Shown here: one piece after another, positions 1-8,270 of the stretch
How positions within the stretch are numbered: position 1 is the first letter of the stretch
Layout: every line of letters begins with the position of its first letter
Assembly: GCA_021776615.1 (NCBI GenBank)
Contig: JAJFFO010000013.1
Coordinates: forward strand, 124,001-188,000
Origin: Robiginitomaculum sp.
GTDB taxonomy: Bacteria > Pseudomonadota > Alphaproteobacteria > Caulobacterales > Maricaulaceae
Length of the DNA stretch: 64,000 bases
Direction: 5' to 3'
Notes under the pieces: generated by a model
Seen by the model: only the letters and a program-made list of their open reading frames with translations
Told to the model about the DNA's origin: nothing
The model's database searches: none
Translations under genes and position numbers: made by a program

Positions 1-642
1 AGCGCCTCCCGCGCCGAATCAGCAGTCACCGCTTCGTGGATTGGCGATGGCACCACCGCCGAGGGCGATTTTCACGGCGCTTGCACCCTGGCCAGCGTCT
101 ATAAAGCGCCGGTAATCTTGAACGTCGTCAATAACCAATGGGCGATATCTTCATTTGCCGGTATTGCCGGCGGCAATAATGCCACCTTTGCCGCCCGCGG
201 CATTGGCTATGGACTGGCGACCTTGCGGGTTGATGGCAATGACTTTCTGGCGGTCTATGCCGCAACCCAATGGGCGGCGGATCGGGGACGCGCCGGGCAT
301 GGGGCGACACTGATTGAAACCGTGACCTACCGCGCTGATGCGCACTCTACCTCAGATGACCCCCATAGATATCGCCCCAAGGAAGAGGCTGCCGCCTGGC
401 CGCTTGGCGACCCTATTGAGCGATTAAAGGCACATCTGATCGCGCTTGGCGAATGGGACGACGACCGCCATCAGGCCCTTGAAGAAGCACTGACAAAAGA
501 AGTGTTGGCCTCCTACAAAAAAGCCGAAAGCAATGGCACGTTGCGCGATGGCCCCCTATCGCCAATTCCTTCAATGTTTGAGGATGTATTTGCCGAGCAA
601 CCTTGGCATTTACGCCGTCAACGTCAGGACTTGGGGGTTTAA
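1..642 (+). CDS. bkdA1: 2-oxoisovalerate dehydrogenase E1 alpha subunit, C-terminal part (5' truncated by window)
   Basis: The reading frame is already open at base 1 and ends at 642, so the true start lies outside the window. The visible start carries the thiamine diphosphate/Mg motif of E1 alpha subunits: GDGTTAEGDFH followed about 25 residues later by NNQWAIS. The later segment ETVTYRADAHSTSDDP matches the conserved phosphorylation-loop region of branched-chain E1 alpha. The subunit decarboxylates branched-chain 2-oxoacids and passes the acyl group to E2 lipoate. The stop TAA directly precedes the E1 beta ATG, so translation is probably coupled. The branched-chain assignment rather than pyruvate dehydrogenase rests on motif style and on the four-gene E1a-E1b-E2-E3 order. 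Confidence 0.9.
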   Translation, partial: SASRAESAVTASWIGDGTTAEGDFHGACTLASVYKAPVILNVVNNQWAISSFAGIAGGNNATFAARGIGYGLATLRVDGNDFLAVYAATQWAADRGRAGHGATLIETVTYRADAHSTSDDPHRYRPKEEAAAWPLGDPIERLKAHLIALGEWDDDRHQALEEALTKEVLASYKKAESNGTLRDGPLSPIPSMFEDVFAEQPWHLRRQRQDLGV

Positions 643-1656
643 ATGGCTAGAATGACCATGATTCAGGCGGTCAATTCCGCCCATGATGTATTATTGGAAC
701 GCGACGACCGGGTTTGCAGTTTTGGCGAAGATGCCGGTTATTTTGGCGGCGTCTTCGGATGCACCCAGGGCTTGCAGGAAAAATACGGCAAAACCCGGGT
801 TTTTGACGCACCGATCAATGAAGCCGCCATTGTTGCTATGGCCATCGGCATGGCCGCCAATGGCCTGCGGCCGATCGCCGAAATTCAGTTTGCGGATTAC
901 ATTTTTCCGGGCTTTGATCAAATCGTTTCCGAACTAACGCGCATTCGCTATCGTTCGGGCGGTCAATTTACCGCGCCTTTGGTCTTACGCTCCCCCTGCG
1001 GCGGCGGCATTTATGGCGGGCAAACTCATTCCATGAGTCCCGAAGCGTTTTTCACCCATATTCCCGGGCTTGTGGTGGCCATGCCGACCACCCCTTATGA
1101 CGCCAAGGGCATGTTGATCGCGGCCAGTGAAAGCGACGACCCGGTTCTCTTTTTCGAACCCAAAAGACTGTATAATGGCCCGTTTGATGGCGATCCGCAC
1201 AAACCGGCATTAAGCTGGGCCAGCCATGAAAAAGGCGAAGTTCCAGAAGGCCATTACACCGTGCCTCTGGGCAAGGCCGAGATGGTTCGTGAAGGCAATG
1301 CCCTGACCGTAATTGGCTATGGCACCATGGTCCATGTAGCGCTGGAAACCGCGCGCCTGGCTGGCATTGATGCAGAGATTATCGATCTTCGCACCATCGT
1401 GCCTTATGATATGGAAACCATTGCCCGCTCGGTTAACAAAACCGGCCGATGCGTCGTGGTGCACGAAGCGCCGCGCACCAGCGGCTTTGGCGCCGAACTT
1501 ATCGCGCAAATTCAGGAAGACTGTTTTTACGCGCTCGAAGCACCGGTAAAGCGGGTGACCGGGTGGGATACCCCCTACCACCACGCCCATGAATGGTCAT
1601 ATTTTCCCGGTCAGGCCCGCTTGAAGCGCGCCATGCTAGAAACGCTGGAGGCGTAA
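643..1656 (+). CDS. bkdA2: 2-oxoisovalerate dehydrogenase E1 beta subunit
   Basis: A 337-residue protein of normal E1 beta length. The N-terminal pyrimidine-binding domain contains MIQAVNSAHDVLLERD and FGEDAGYFGGVFGCT, with RVFDAPINEAAIVAMAIGMA further on. The C-terminal transketolase domain contains VIGYGTMVHVALETA and DLRTIVPYD. Together with E1 alpha it forms the alpha2beta2 decarboxylase of the branched-chain 2-oxoacid dehydrogenase complex (valine, leucine and isoleucine degradation). The ATG follows the E1 alpha stop without a gap, and the next gene's ATG directly follows this stop, so the four genes are almost certainly one operon. Confidence 0.92.
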   Translation: MARMTMIQAVNSAHDVLLERDDRVCSFGEDAGYFGGVFGCTQGLQEKYGKTRVFDAPINEAAIVAMAIGMAANGLRPIAEIQFADYIFPGFDQIVSELTRIRYRSGGQFTAPLVLRSPCGGGIYGGQTHSMSPEAFFTHIPGLVVAMPTTPYDAKGMLIAASESDDPVLFFEPKRLYNGPFDGDPHKPALSWASHEKGEVPEGHYTVPLGKAEMVREGNALTVIGYGTMVHVALETARLAGIDAEIIDLRTIVPYDMETIARSVNKTGRCVVVHEAPRTSGFGAELIAQIQEDCFYALEAPVKRVTGWDTPYHHAHEWSYFPGQARLKRAMLETLEA

Positions 1657-2964
1657 ATGGGACTCTATTCATTTAAATTGCCTGACGTTGGCGAAGGTGT
1701 TGTCGAGGCGGAAATCGTCGAATGGCACATTACTCCCGGCCAAAACGTCAAGGAAGACGATGTGCTGGTTGATCTTATGACCGACAAGGCCACGGTGGAA
1801 ATCCCCTCGCCGGTCAGCGGCGTCATCAAGGAATTGACCGGCGACCCCGGCGACGTTTTACCCGTCGGCACGGTGATTATCACCATTGAAACCGATAGCG
1901 TTGGTGAGACCGAGGAAGAAGCGCCAAAACCAGAATCGGCACCGGCACCAGAACCAGCATCGGCACCAGAACCGGCAGCCGCCAAGGCTGAGGCCAGCAA
2001 CACGCCAGTTGAAGAACCAAAGCCCGTGCCAAAACCCGCACCGGTCGCACCAAGCGCAAAAGCTGCCGCACCAAAACCGACCAATGATGGCGAACGTCCG
2101 CTTGCCTCGCCCGCCGTGCGCAAGCGCGCACTGGAGCAGGATATTGACCTTGGCGCGATCCCCGGCTCCGGCCCTGCGGGCCGCATCAGTCATCAGGATG
2201 TGGATGATTTCATTGCCGCCGGCGGTCGCCTTATGGCCGGATCAAACCCGGGGGCGCGCGAAAAACGCACCGGCACCCATGAGCAAAAAATTATCGGCCT
2301 GCGGCGCAAAATTGCGCAAAACCTCGCCCATTCCAAACGCACCATCCCGCACTTCGCCTATGTGGAAGAGGTGGAGATGGACGCGCTGGAACAATTGCGC
2401 GTTCATCTGAATGCCAATAAATCAGACGATCAGCCAAAGCTCACCGTGCTCCCTTTCCTGCTGGCGGCCTTGATCAAGGCCCTGCCGGATTTCGAGCAGG
2501 TGAATGCCACTTATGATGACGATACCGGCATTGTCACCCGCCATGACGGTGTACATGCGGGCATCGCCACCGCCACGCCAAACGGGCTTATGGTGCCAGT
2601 GGTGCATCACGCCGAAACCATGGATATCTGGGAATGCGCCGCACAGATAAAACACGTTACCGAAGCTACCCGTAATGGCACCGCCACCCGCGACGAGCTA
2701 ACTGGTTCGACCATCACTATTACCTCGCTAGGCGCATTGGGCGGCATTGCTTCTACGCCGGTGATCAACGCACCGGAAGTGGCGATTATCGGCGTCAATA
2801 AATTGCAAGTGCGCCCGGTTTGGCGCGATGGCGCGTTTCAGCCACGCAAAATGATGAATTTATCGTCGAGCTTCGATCACCGTATTGTTGACGGCTATGA
2901 CGCCGCACGCCTGATTCAGCGGATCAAGCAATTGCTTGAATACCCCGCCACCCTATTCATGTGA
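1657..2964 (+). CDS. bkdB: Branched-chain 2-oxoacid dehydrogenase E2 (dihydrolipoyl acyltransferase)
   Basis: This 435-residue E2 has a single N-terminal lipoyl domain (about residues 3-77) with the lipoylated lysine at K44 in LMTDKATVEIPSPVSG. An Ala/Pro/Glu-rich linker (about 85-145) contains near-repeats of PAPEPASAPEP. A peripheral subunit-binding domain follows, from LASPAVRKRALEQDIDL. The C-terminal acyltransferase core ends with the active-site motif FDHRIVDGYDAA. It transfers branched acyl groups from E1 to CoA and forms the complex core. The linker is low in complexity but unbroken. Its position between E1 beta and E3 supports the branched-chain role. Confidence 0.93.
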   Translation: MGLYSFKLPDVGEGVVEAEIVEWHITPGQNVKEDDVLVDLMTDKATVEIPSPVSGVIKELTGDPGDVLPVGTVIITIETDSVGETEEEAPKPESAPAPEPASAPEPAAAKAEASNTPVEEPKPVPKPAPVAPSAKAAAPKPTNDGERPLASPAVRKRALEQDIDLGAIPGSGPAGRISHQDVDDFIAAGGRLMAGSNPGAREKRTGTHEQKIIGLRRKIAQNLAHSKRTIPHFAYVEEVEMDALEQLRVHLNANKSDDQPKLTVLPFLLAALIKALPDFEQVNATYDDDTGIVTRHDGVHAGIATATPNGLMVPVVHHAETMDIWECAAQIKHVTEATRNGTATRDELTGSTITITSLGALGGIASTPVINAPEVAIIGVNKLQVRPVWRDGAFQPRKMMNLSSSFDHRIVDGYDAARLIQRIKQLLEYPATLFM

Positions 2965-2972
2965 GATAAGTC

Positions 2973-4391
2973 ATGGGCAAAGCCACAAAAACGACAAAAA
3001 CCAACGTCCTTATCATTGGCGGCGGGCCAGCAGGGTATCCGTGCGCCATTCGCGCCGCGCAATTGGGCCTTGATGTAATCTTGGTCGACAAAGGCGGCCT
3101 TGGTGGCACTTGCCTTAATCGCGGTTGCATACCCTCCAAAGCGGTAATTCACGCGGCATCGCGCTTCGAAGAAATCGCCGCCCATGCCGAGACCCCGGCA
3201 ATGGGAATTTCTGCGGGCAAGCCCAAGCTCGACATGAAAGCCCTTACCGCATGGAAAGACAATCTGGTCACCAAGCTCACCGGCGGCGTTGGGGGCCTGC
3301 TAAAAGCGGCGGGCGCAAATGTGCTGGATGGCTGGGCGGAGTTTATCGACGCAAAAACCTGCACCGTGACTTTGGCCGATGGTGAGACCATGACCATTGA
3401 GGCCCAAAACGTGGTACTGGCCACTGGATCGGTCGAAGTTGAACTGCCGTTTTTGCCATTCGATGATCCACGCATAATCTCGTCAACCGGGGCTTTGGCG
3501 CTGGAGAAGTTACCAAAAACCATGGCTGTGGTTGGCGCAGGCTATATCGGGCTGGAACTGGGCATTGCCTTTGCCAAGCTTGGTACCAAGGTCAGTTTTG
3601 TCGAAGCGCTGGACCGCATTTTGCCGCTCTATGATAAGGCGATGACCCGCCCGATAACCCGCTGGCTAAAAACCCATAATGTTGATGTGCACCTGTCCAG
3701 CAAAGCCAAAGCCTTGACCAAATCCGGCCTTAGCTATGAAGACAAGGACGGTAAGGAAGCCGAGATCGCCGCCGAAAAAGTGCTGGTCGCGGTTGGCCGC
3801 AAACCGGTCACCCAAGGCTGGGGCCTGGAGAATATGGCCATTGATATGAGCGGCCCATTTGTGAAGGTCGATGATCAATGCGCCACCTCTATGCGCGGCG
3901 TCTATGCCATTGGCGATTTGGTCGGCGAGCCAATGTTGGCCCACAAAGGCACGGCGCAAGGCGAAATGGTCGCCGAAATTCTGGCCGGTCATAGGCGCCG
4001 CTTTGACCCGGTGTCCATCCCAGCCGTTTGCTTTACCGAGCCGGAAATTGTCGGCGTTGGCCTGACGCCCGATGAGGCAAAGGCGGCAGGCGAAACTGTG
4101 ATTACCGGCAAATTCCCGTTCGCGGCATTGGGCAAGGCTTTGGCCATGCAAGGCGGCGCTGATGGCGGCTTTGTACGGGTGACGGCGCGGCAATCAGATC
4201 ACTTGGTTTTAGGCATTCACGCGGTTGGTGCCCATGTCGCCGAATTATCCGGTGAATTTGCGTTGGCTTTGGAAATGGGGGCCCGGTTGGAAGATATTGC
4301 TGGCACCATTCACGTGCACCCAACCCTTGGCGAAGGCTTTGCCGAAAGCGCGCTGGCAGCGCTTGGTCAGCCATTACACATTGCACAGTAA
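2973..4391 (+). CDS. lpdA: Dihydrolipoyl dehydrogenase (E3)
   Basis: A 472-residue class I flavoprotein disulfide reductase. The N-terminal FAD motif is IIGGGPAGYPC, and the redox-active pair C47/C52 sits in GGTCLNRGCIPSKA. A second dinucleotide motif, VVGAGYIGLELGIAF, binds NAD. The FAD-binding ATG-type segment YAIGDLVGEPMLAHKG follows, and the C-terminal dimerisation domain ends with the catalytic His-Glu motif HVHPTLGEGF. It reoxidises E2 dihydrolipoamide with NAD+. It starts 8 bases after the E2 stop, so it is probably the E3 dedicated to this complex. The Pro-Cys after GGGPAGY is slightly unusual, since Val/Thr-Ala is more common. Confidence 0.95.
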   Translation: MGKATKTTKTNVLIIGGGPAGYPCAIRAAQLGLDVILVDKGGLGGTCLNRGCIPSKAVIHAASRFEEIAAHAETPAMGISAGKPKLDMKALTAWKDNLVTKLTGGVGGLLKAAGANVLDGWAEFIDAKTCTVTLADGETMTIEAQNVVLATGSVEVELPFLPFDDPRIISSTGALALEKLPKTMAVVGAGYIGLELGIAFAKLGTKVSFVEALDRILPLYDKAMTRPITRWLKTHNVDVHLSSKAKALTKSGLSYEDKDGKEAEIAAEKVLVAVGRKPVTQGWGLENMAIDMSGPFVKVDDQCATSMRGVYAIGDLVGEPMLAHKGTAQGEMVAEILAGHRRRFDPVSIPAVCFTEPEIVGVGLTPDEAKAAGETVITGKFPFAALGKALAMQGGADGGFVRVTARQSDHLVLGIHAVGAHVAELSGEFALALEMGARLEDIAGTIHVHPTLGEGFAESALAALGQPLHIAQ

Positions 4392-4473
4392 CACTGGCTT
4401 GCAACAGCGAGCCGGGGCGCGTATATCCCGCCTCTCATTGCTGAGAAGGCACTTGCCTTCATACGAACCCAAA

Positions 4474-4550
4474 GGCTGGGTAGCTCAGTTGGTTAGAGCG
4501 CAGGACTCATAATCCTGAGGTCGGGAGTTCGAGTCTCCCCCCCGCCACCA
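4474..4550 (+). tRNA. tRNA with CAU anticodon (elongator tRNA-Met, or tRNA-Ile2)
   Basis: A 77-base cloverleaf with encoded CCA. The D-arm is TAGCTCAGTTGGTTAGAGC, the anticodon stem-loop is CAGGACTCATAATCCTG with anticodon CAT, and the T-arm is GGGAGTTCGAGTCTCCC. The 7-bp acceptor stem has one T-C mismatch at pair 4-69. A T-run follows immediately and probably ends transcription. CAU may be elongator Met or lysidine-modified Ile2, and identity cannot be decided by eye. Initiator tRNA is less likely because the acceptor 1-72 pair is G-C. Confidence 0.93.
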
Positions 4551-4557
4551 TTTTTTT

Positions 4558-4775
4558 GATCTCGCGGCAGTGCGCAACGCGCACGCCTCCGATGGGGCGG
4601 CAAACGATTGCCGGGGTGCGGTCGCACCCTGGATTAAATTAATTTCCAGATCTCGCGGCAGTGCGCAACGCGCACGCCTCCGATGGGGCGGCAAACGATT
4701 GCCGGGGCGCGGTCGCACCCTGGATTAAATTAATTTCCAGATCTCGCGGCGATGCGCAACGCGCGCGTCGCCCTA
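4558..4775 (+). repeat. Structured repeat: two 91-bp tandem copies plus a partial third
   Basis: Copies begin at 4558, 4649 and 4740 (exact 91-bp period). The first two are nearly identical; the third keeps only the first 35 or so bases. Each full copy contains three hairpins in series: one with stem GTGCGC / GCGCAC behind GGC and before GCC, one with GGCAA-ACGA-TTGCC, and one with GGTGCG-GT-CGCACC (GGCGCG in copy 2, which weakens that stem by one pair). An AT-rich spacer, GGATTAAATTAATTTCC, separates copies. Related inverted copies lie at 11822-11951. The repeat lies between the CAU tRNA and the metallopeptidase gene. Reading frames through it are judged spurious. Confidence 0.9.
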
Positions 4776-4866
4776 CATTGCCATTTCGGGTTAAGCCTCT
4801 TAACACTACGGTCCTTCTACCGCCTTTGGTTTTTGGCGGCATACCGAAGACAGATGGAGTTTAGTT

Positions 4867-6630
4867 ATGAAACAGGTTTTGTGCGCAGGCGTTTCCTTTG
4901 CCCTCCTTATCCTCAGCCCGATGGCAATTGCGGATGACCTTCCGCAAGGATATTGGGGAAAAGCCAAAAGCCAGCCTTTGATTGACCAGGTTAAGACCAT
5001 AACGCTGAACCCTGATCTGTCGCATCTGCCGCAAAATGAGCAAGACGCGCTGGCGCATTTGCTGGCCGCAGGGCCGATTTTGCAAGACCTGTATGAACAG
5101 CAAAAACACGCTGGTGCCTTGGCTGCGCGCGAAGCCTTAAATGCCATGGACGGTGATGCTGCCAATAATCTGCGCACGCTTTATCGCATTTTCAAAGGCC
5201 CCATTGTCACCACGCTGGACAACCAGCGGGCCACTTTTTTGCCGGTAGAGACCGAGCGCAAGGGCGGCAATATGTATCCCGCTGGTGTGGCCACGCAAGC
5301 CCTTACAGACGCCATTAACGCCGCCGACAATCCGCGCCTTTTGGGTGACCGGACCGTTGTGCGCGCCGCCAATGAGCAGAGCAAAACCCACGACCTTGCG
5401 ATTTTGGCTGCCAACCCGGCCAATGAGGCCCTGCACCCGGGCCTTGGTGCGCGCATAGAGGCGGCGGCGGATTATTACGCGGTGCCCTATTCCCTGGCTT
5501 ATGTTGATGAATTAAAAGCTGTTTCCACTCACCTTAGCGCCGCCAGTGCACTGATGCGCGAAACCGATGAGGATTTTGCTGACTATCTTGATTTGCGCGC
5601 CCGGGACATTTTGTCCGATAATTATGAGGGCGGCGATGCGGCCTGGGTATCGGGGCAATTTGGCAATCTCAACGCCCAAATCGGCAGTTATGAGACCTAT
5701 GACGACACCCTGTTTGGCGTCAAAACCTTTTTTTCCTTAAGCCTTTTGGCGAAAAACCCGGAGCGGTCGGCGGCTTTAACATCAGCCCTGACGCATATTC
5801 AAAAAATCGAAGACCAACTACCCTATGACAGCAATCGCAAGGTGCGCGATAGCTTTCCAGTCGGGGTTTATAACATTATTGCCGATTTCGGGCAGTCGCG
5901 CGGCACCAACACCGCCACCATTTTGCCCAATGATGCTGACCACACCCGCAAATATGGCCGCACCATCTTGCTGCGCTATAACATCATGTCCAATCCTGAG
6001 ATTTTTGCCGAAAGCCACCGCGCCTTCGCTGCCGCTATGGCCCCGCAATTTCACGAAGATTTTGTCATCGCCGGTAATTTTCAACGCACCCTCTGGCATG
6101 AAGTCGGCCATTATCTGGGCGTTTCAAAAACCGAAGACGGGCGTGACTTGTCGGTCGCACTCAAATCATACTCTGACCTGATCGAAGAAATGAAATCCGA
6201 TCTGGTGTCGCTCAATTCTGCCAAGACCCTGCATGCCCTTGGCGTTCATGATGACGCCACCTTGCGCGCCATCTATACGGGCGGGGTGCGCCGGGTGCTG
6301 CAATCGGTAAAGCCGCGCCGCACGCAGGCCTACCAGACCATGCAGCTTATGCAGTGGAATTATTTTCTTGAACATGGCCTGCTCAGCTATGATGACAAGA
6401 CCAATTTGCTTTCCATCGACTATAAAGTTTATCACGACGTGGTCACCGCCTTGTTGGCCGAAGTGCTGGCCGTGCAACTCTCTGGAGATCCAGAACGCGC
6501 CGCCGCCTTTGTCGAGCGCTATGGCTCCTGGAAAGACGATCTGCACGGCGTAATCGCCGCCAATATTCGCGGTGCCAAAACCTATCGCTACAGCCATGTT
6601 CTTTACGGCGCTTTGGGCGAAGCAAAATAA
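4867..6630 (+). CDS. Exported HExxH zinc metallopeptidase, DPP III (M49)-like
   Basis: A 587-residue protein with a signal peptide (residues 1 to about 22, cleavage after AIA). It has a zinc motif HEVGH at 411-415, and the downstream IEEMKSDL (about 439-446) may supply the third zinc ligand and further conserved acids. The segment YETYDDTLFGVKTFF and the Asn/Gly-rich stretch GQSRGTNTATILPND resemble M49-like dipeptidyl peptidase family proteins as I recall them. Canonical DPP III has a six-residue HExxGH motif, whereas this one has the plain pentapeptide, so family placement is tentative. It is a single gene, preceded by the structured repeat. A periplasmic peptidase role is inferred. Confidence 0.65.
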   Translation: MKQVLCAGVSFALLILSPMAIADDLPQGYWGKAKSQPLIDQVKTITLNPDLSHLPQNEQDALAHLLAAGPILQDLYEQQKHAGALAAREALNAMDGDAANNLRTLYRIFKGPIVTTLDNQRATFLPVETERKGGNMYPAGVATQALTDAINAADNPRLLGDRTVVRAANEQSKTHDLAILAANPANEALHPGLGARIEAAADYYAVPYSLAYVDELKAVSTHLSAASALMRETDEDFADYLDLRARDILSDNYEGGDAAWVSGQFGNLNAQIGSYETYDDTLFGVKTFFSLSLLAKNPERSAALTSALTHIQKIEDQLPYDSNRKVRDSFPVGVYNIIADFGQSRGTNTATILPNDADHTRKYGRTILLRYNIMSNPEIFAESHRAFAAAMAPQFHEDFVIAGNFQRTLWHEVGHYLGVSKTEDGRDLSVALKSYSDLIEEMKSDLVSLNSAKTLHALGVHDDATLRAIYTGGVRRVLQSVKPRRTQAYQTMQLMQWNYFLEHGLLSYDDKTNLLSIDYKVYHDVVTALLAEVLAVQLSGDPERAAAFVERYGSWKDDLHGVIAANIRGAKTYRYSHVLYGALGEAK

Positions 6631-7067
6631 AAAATGCCGGGAAAGGCCGGGGATAGACTAAAGCACACGGCGCATATGGCTCGCACCAGCGACCGTTTTT
6701 GCCCATGCTAACGGCGTATCATGTAGGCACCCGGCCTATTTTATAAGGATTCACACTGTCAAAGAGCCGCACCGGCCAGCAATATGCCAGCCGCTACAAC
6801 ACCAGTATGACGCACTATCCGCAAGCGGGGATAAAGCCGCAAAACCCAAAAACCAAAAGGGACGATATGGGTCAAATCAGCGTGATTTTTGTTGGCATAT
6901 GCCCAATTTAAGGGACCTGTATGGGGCACTTAACGGGTAATTGAGGGACCGGTGTGAGAGTCAGGTGTCCCTTGCGGCAACAAAGGTGAAGTCATGAAAT
7001 AAAAGAACGAATTTACCGCGCTTGTTCGACTCGAAACAGGACAACATCACCCAAGAGCATTTTAATC
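6631..7067. other. 437-bp gap between the peptidase and the orphan gene; possible gene remnant
   Basis: No convincing gene. An open frame without ATG runs from a CTG at about 6756, six bases after TAAGGA, to a TAA at about 6908 (roughly 50 codons, containing SRTGQQYASRYNTSMTH). It reads like protein but has no recognised family and may be a remnant. An imperfect inverted repeat, AAGGGACCTG (6910-6919) with CAGGTGTCCCTT (6962-6973), follows, and AGGGACC also occurs between the two arms. This could be an end of a decayed mobile element, but no transposase was found nearby. Confidence 0.35.
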
Positions 7068-8030
7068 TTACAACCCCATTAATGGTTCTATGGGGGAAAA
7101 GCCCTTGGTTTTTTTAAAAGACATTTTGTGATTAAAATTTCGCATAGAGTCAGACGGATCAATGTTAGCGAGATTTAGCCTACAAAATGTATCCCGGATA
7201 AACTGCACAGATAAAATAGGTGTTAGTTCCTGATGACCTGTACCAGAATTTAACATCGTAGTTTGACAAGTTACGAAAACCTCATCTAGCGGTATGATAT
7301 GGAACAAATCACCAGCGACCTTAAGCGCCACACTGCATACATAGTCTTGATAGAGTTCGTTAAATTGCCCGATAGGCATATTTGTCTCTGAGAGTTTTCC
7401 ACTTGCCAATTGCTTACGCCGCATATTCGGAATTATTTCATCATTATGAACCTTAGGCATTGCATGTACGCCTTCTTCGCCCACCGTAAATGAAACCGCA
7501 GAACCGATAAGGGCTTGTTCTTCAAAAGATTGCATTTCTCTGATGACCTCAGACATTGCTTTCATATCTCCGGCAATCAGACGTTCTGCTAACTTCGTAT
7601 CAGCCCCCCATTCTTCGAGAGCGTTGTTATGTGAAATCATTTTTGAATCAAATTTTTCTTGATCGGCTGTTTGAGCCTTTCCCAACGCAACTTTCAGACG
7701 GTTTCTCTTATTTTCGGTTCCGCCAGAGAAAAAATCAAACAACCCCGGCTTGAAGTTATTGAGCGCTTTCTCGGCTTTCTGTTGATTGTATGTTGTGAGT
7801 TCAGGTTTTGGTGGTTTTGGCCGCGTTGATATTTCGGTCCAGTCAATTTTATCGGCAAGGTCAACGTGAACAGAAATTAGGTCTTCTACATAGTTTTCCC
7901 AATCTGAAACCGCATTGGCTGCATTGGCCGTCGTTTGATCTTTCATCGCCACTTTATGCCGACGTTGCGCGTCGCGTTCTGCTGCTCTTGCAACGGCAGC
8001 GATTGACCGTACTGTACCTTTCCAACCCAT
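7068..8030 (-). CDS. Orphan hypothetical protein, 320 aa, soluble, coiled-coil-rich N-terminus
   Basis: No function recognised. The N-terminus MGWKGTVRSIAAVARAAERD is basic and helical. A highly charged helical region follows (about residues 20-150, probably coiled coil), then a Cys/hydrophobic C-terminal half. There is no signal peptide or convincing membrane helix. I recall similar lone proteins starting MGWKGTxRSIAAxxRAAERDAQRR in unrelated proteobacterial genomes, suggesting a horizontally spread family; this is memory, not a search. Codon use is more AT-rich than in the neighbours and the upstream 200 bp is very AT-rich, also consistent with transfer. The ATG at 8030 is preceded by a purine-rich GAAGGGGGAGAT ribosome binding site. 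Confidence 0.7.
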   Translation of the reverse strand: MGWKGTVRSIAAVARAAERDAQRRHKVAMKDQTTANAANAVSDWENYVEDLISVHVDLADKIDWTEISTRPKPPKPELTTYNQQKAEKALNNFKPGLFDFFSGGTENKRNRLKVALGKAQTADQEKFDSKMISHNNALEEWGADTKLAERLIAGDMKAMSEVIREMQSFEEQALIGSAVSFTVGEEGVHAMPKVHNDEIIPNMRRKQLASGKLSETNMPIGQFNELYQDYVCSVALKVAGDLFHIIPLDEVFVTCQTTMLNSGTGHQELTPILSVQFIRDTFCRLNLANIDPSDSMRNFNHKMSFKKTKGFSPIEPLMGL

Positions 8031-8039
8031 ATCTCCCCC

Positions 8040-8230
8040 TTCCTGCTTTCTCTAAAAGCAACGTTGATGGTTGATGATACATTATATATAATAATTTTCT
8101 ACATTTTAATTGAACAACAAAATACTTCATCATCTTCAAACTTACCATTCAATTTATACAATTGATGATTATTTGATTACTTTATAGTCATTTATTTGAT
8201 CAAGACGTAGGAGCCCTTAAGAGTCTGGGC
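8040..8230. promoter_or_regulatory. AT-rich leader upstream of the orphan gene
   Basis: This stretch, between the orphan gene (start 8030) and the end of the MBL-like gene, is far richer in A/T than its surroundings, with runs such as ATTATATATAATAATTTT and TCATTTATTTGATCAA. It probably contains the orphan gene's promoter. The composition resembles silenced, horizontally acquired DNA in other bacteria. No single promoter could be fixed. Confidence 0.4.
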
Positions 8231-8270
8231 AAAAAATGGGATAAAACCCAAAAATTGGCATTCAATTTGC

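Noticed and set aside
1665-2186. Gly/Ala/Ser-rich frame opposite the E2 linker
   Set aside because: Arises from the antisense of the Ala/Pro/Glu-rich linker; the plus-strand E2 is certain.
4474-4550. Initiator tRNA-fMet
   Set aside because: Position 1-72 is a normal G-C pair and the anticodon stem lacks three G-C pairs, so elongator Met or Ile2 is favoured.
4558-4775. Possible CRISPR array
   Set aside because: The 91-bp period is contiguous, with no variable spacers and only two full units; it is a tandem structured repeat.
4485-4842. Minus-strand frames reading GATAPRQSFAAPSEA-type proteins
   Set aside because: They are translations of the structured 91-bp repeat and its spacer; no ribosome binding sites and no start support.
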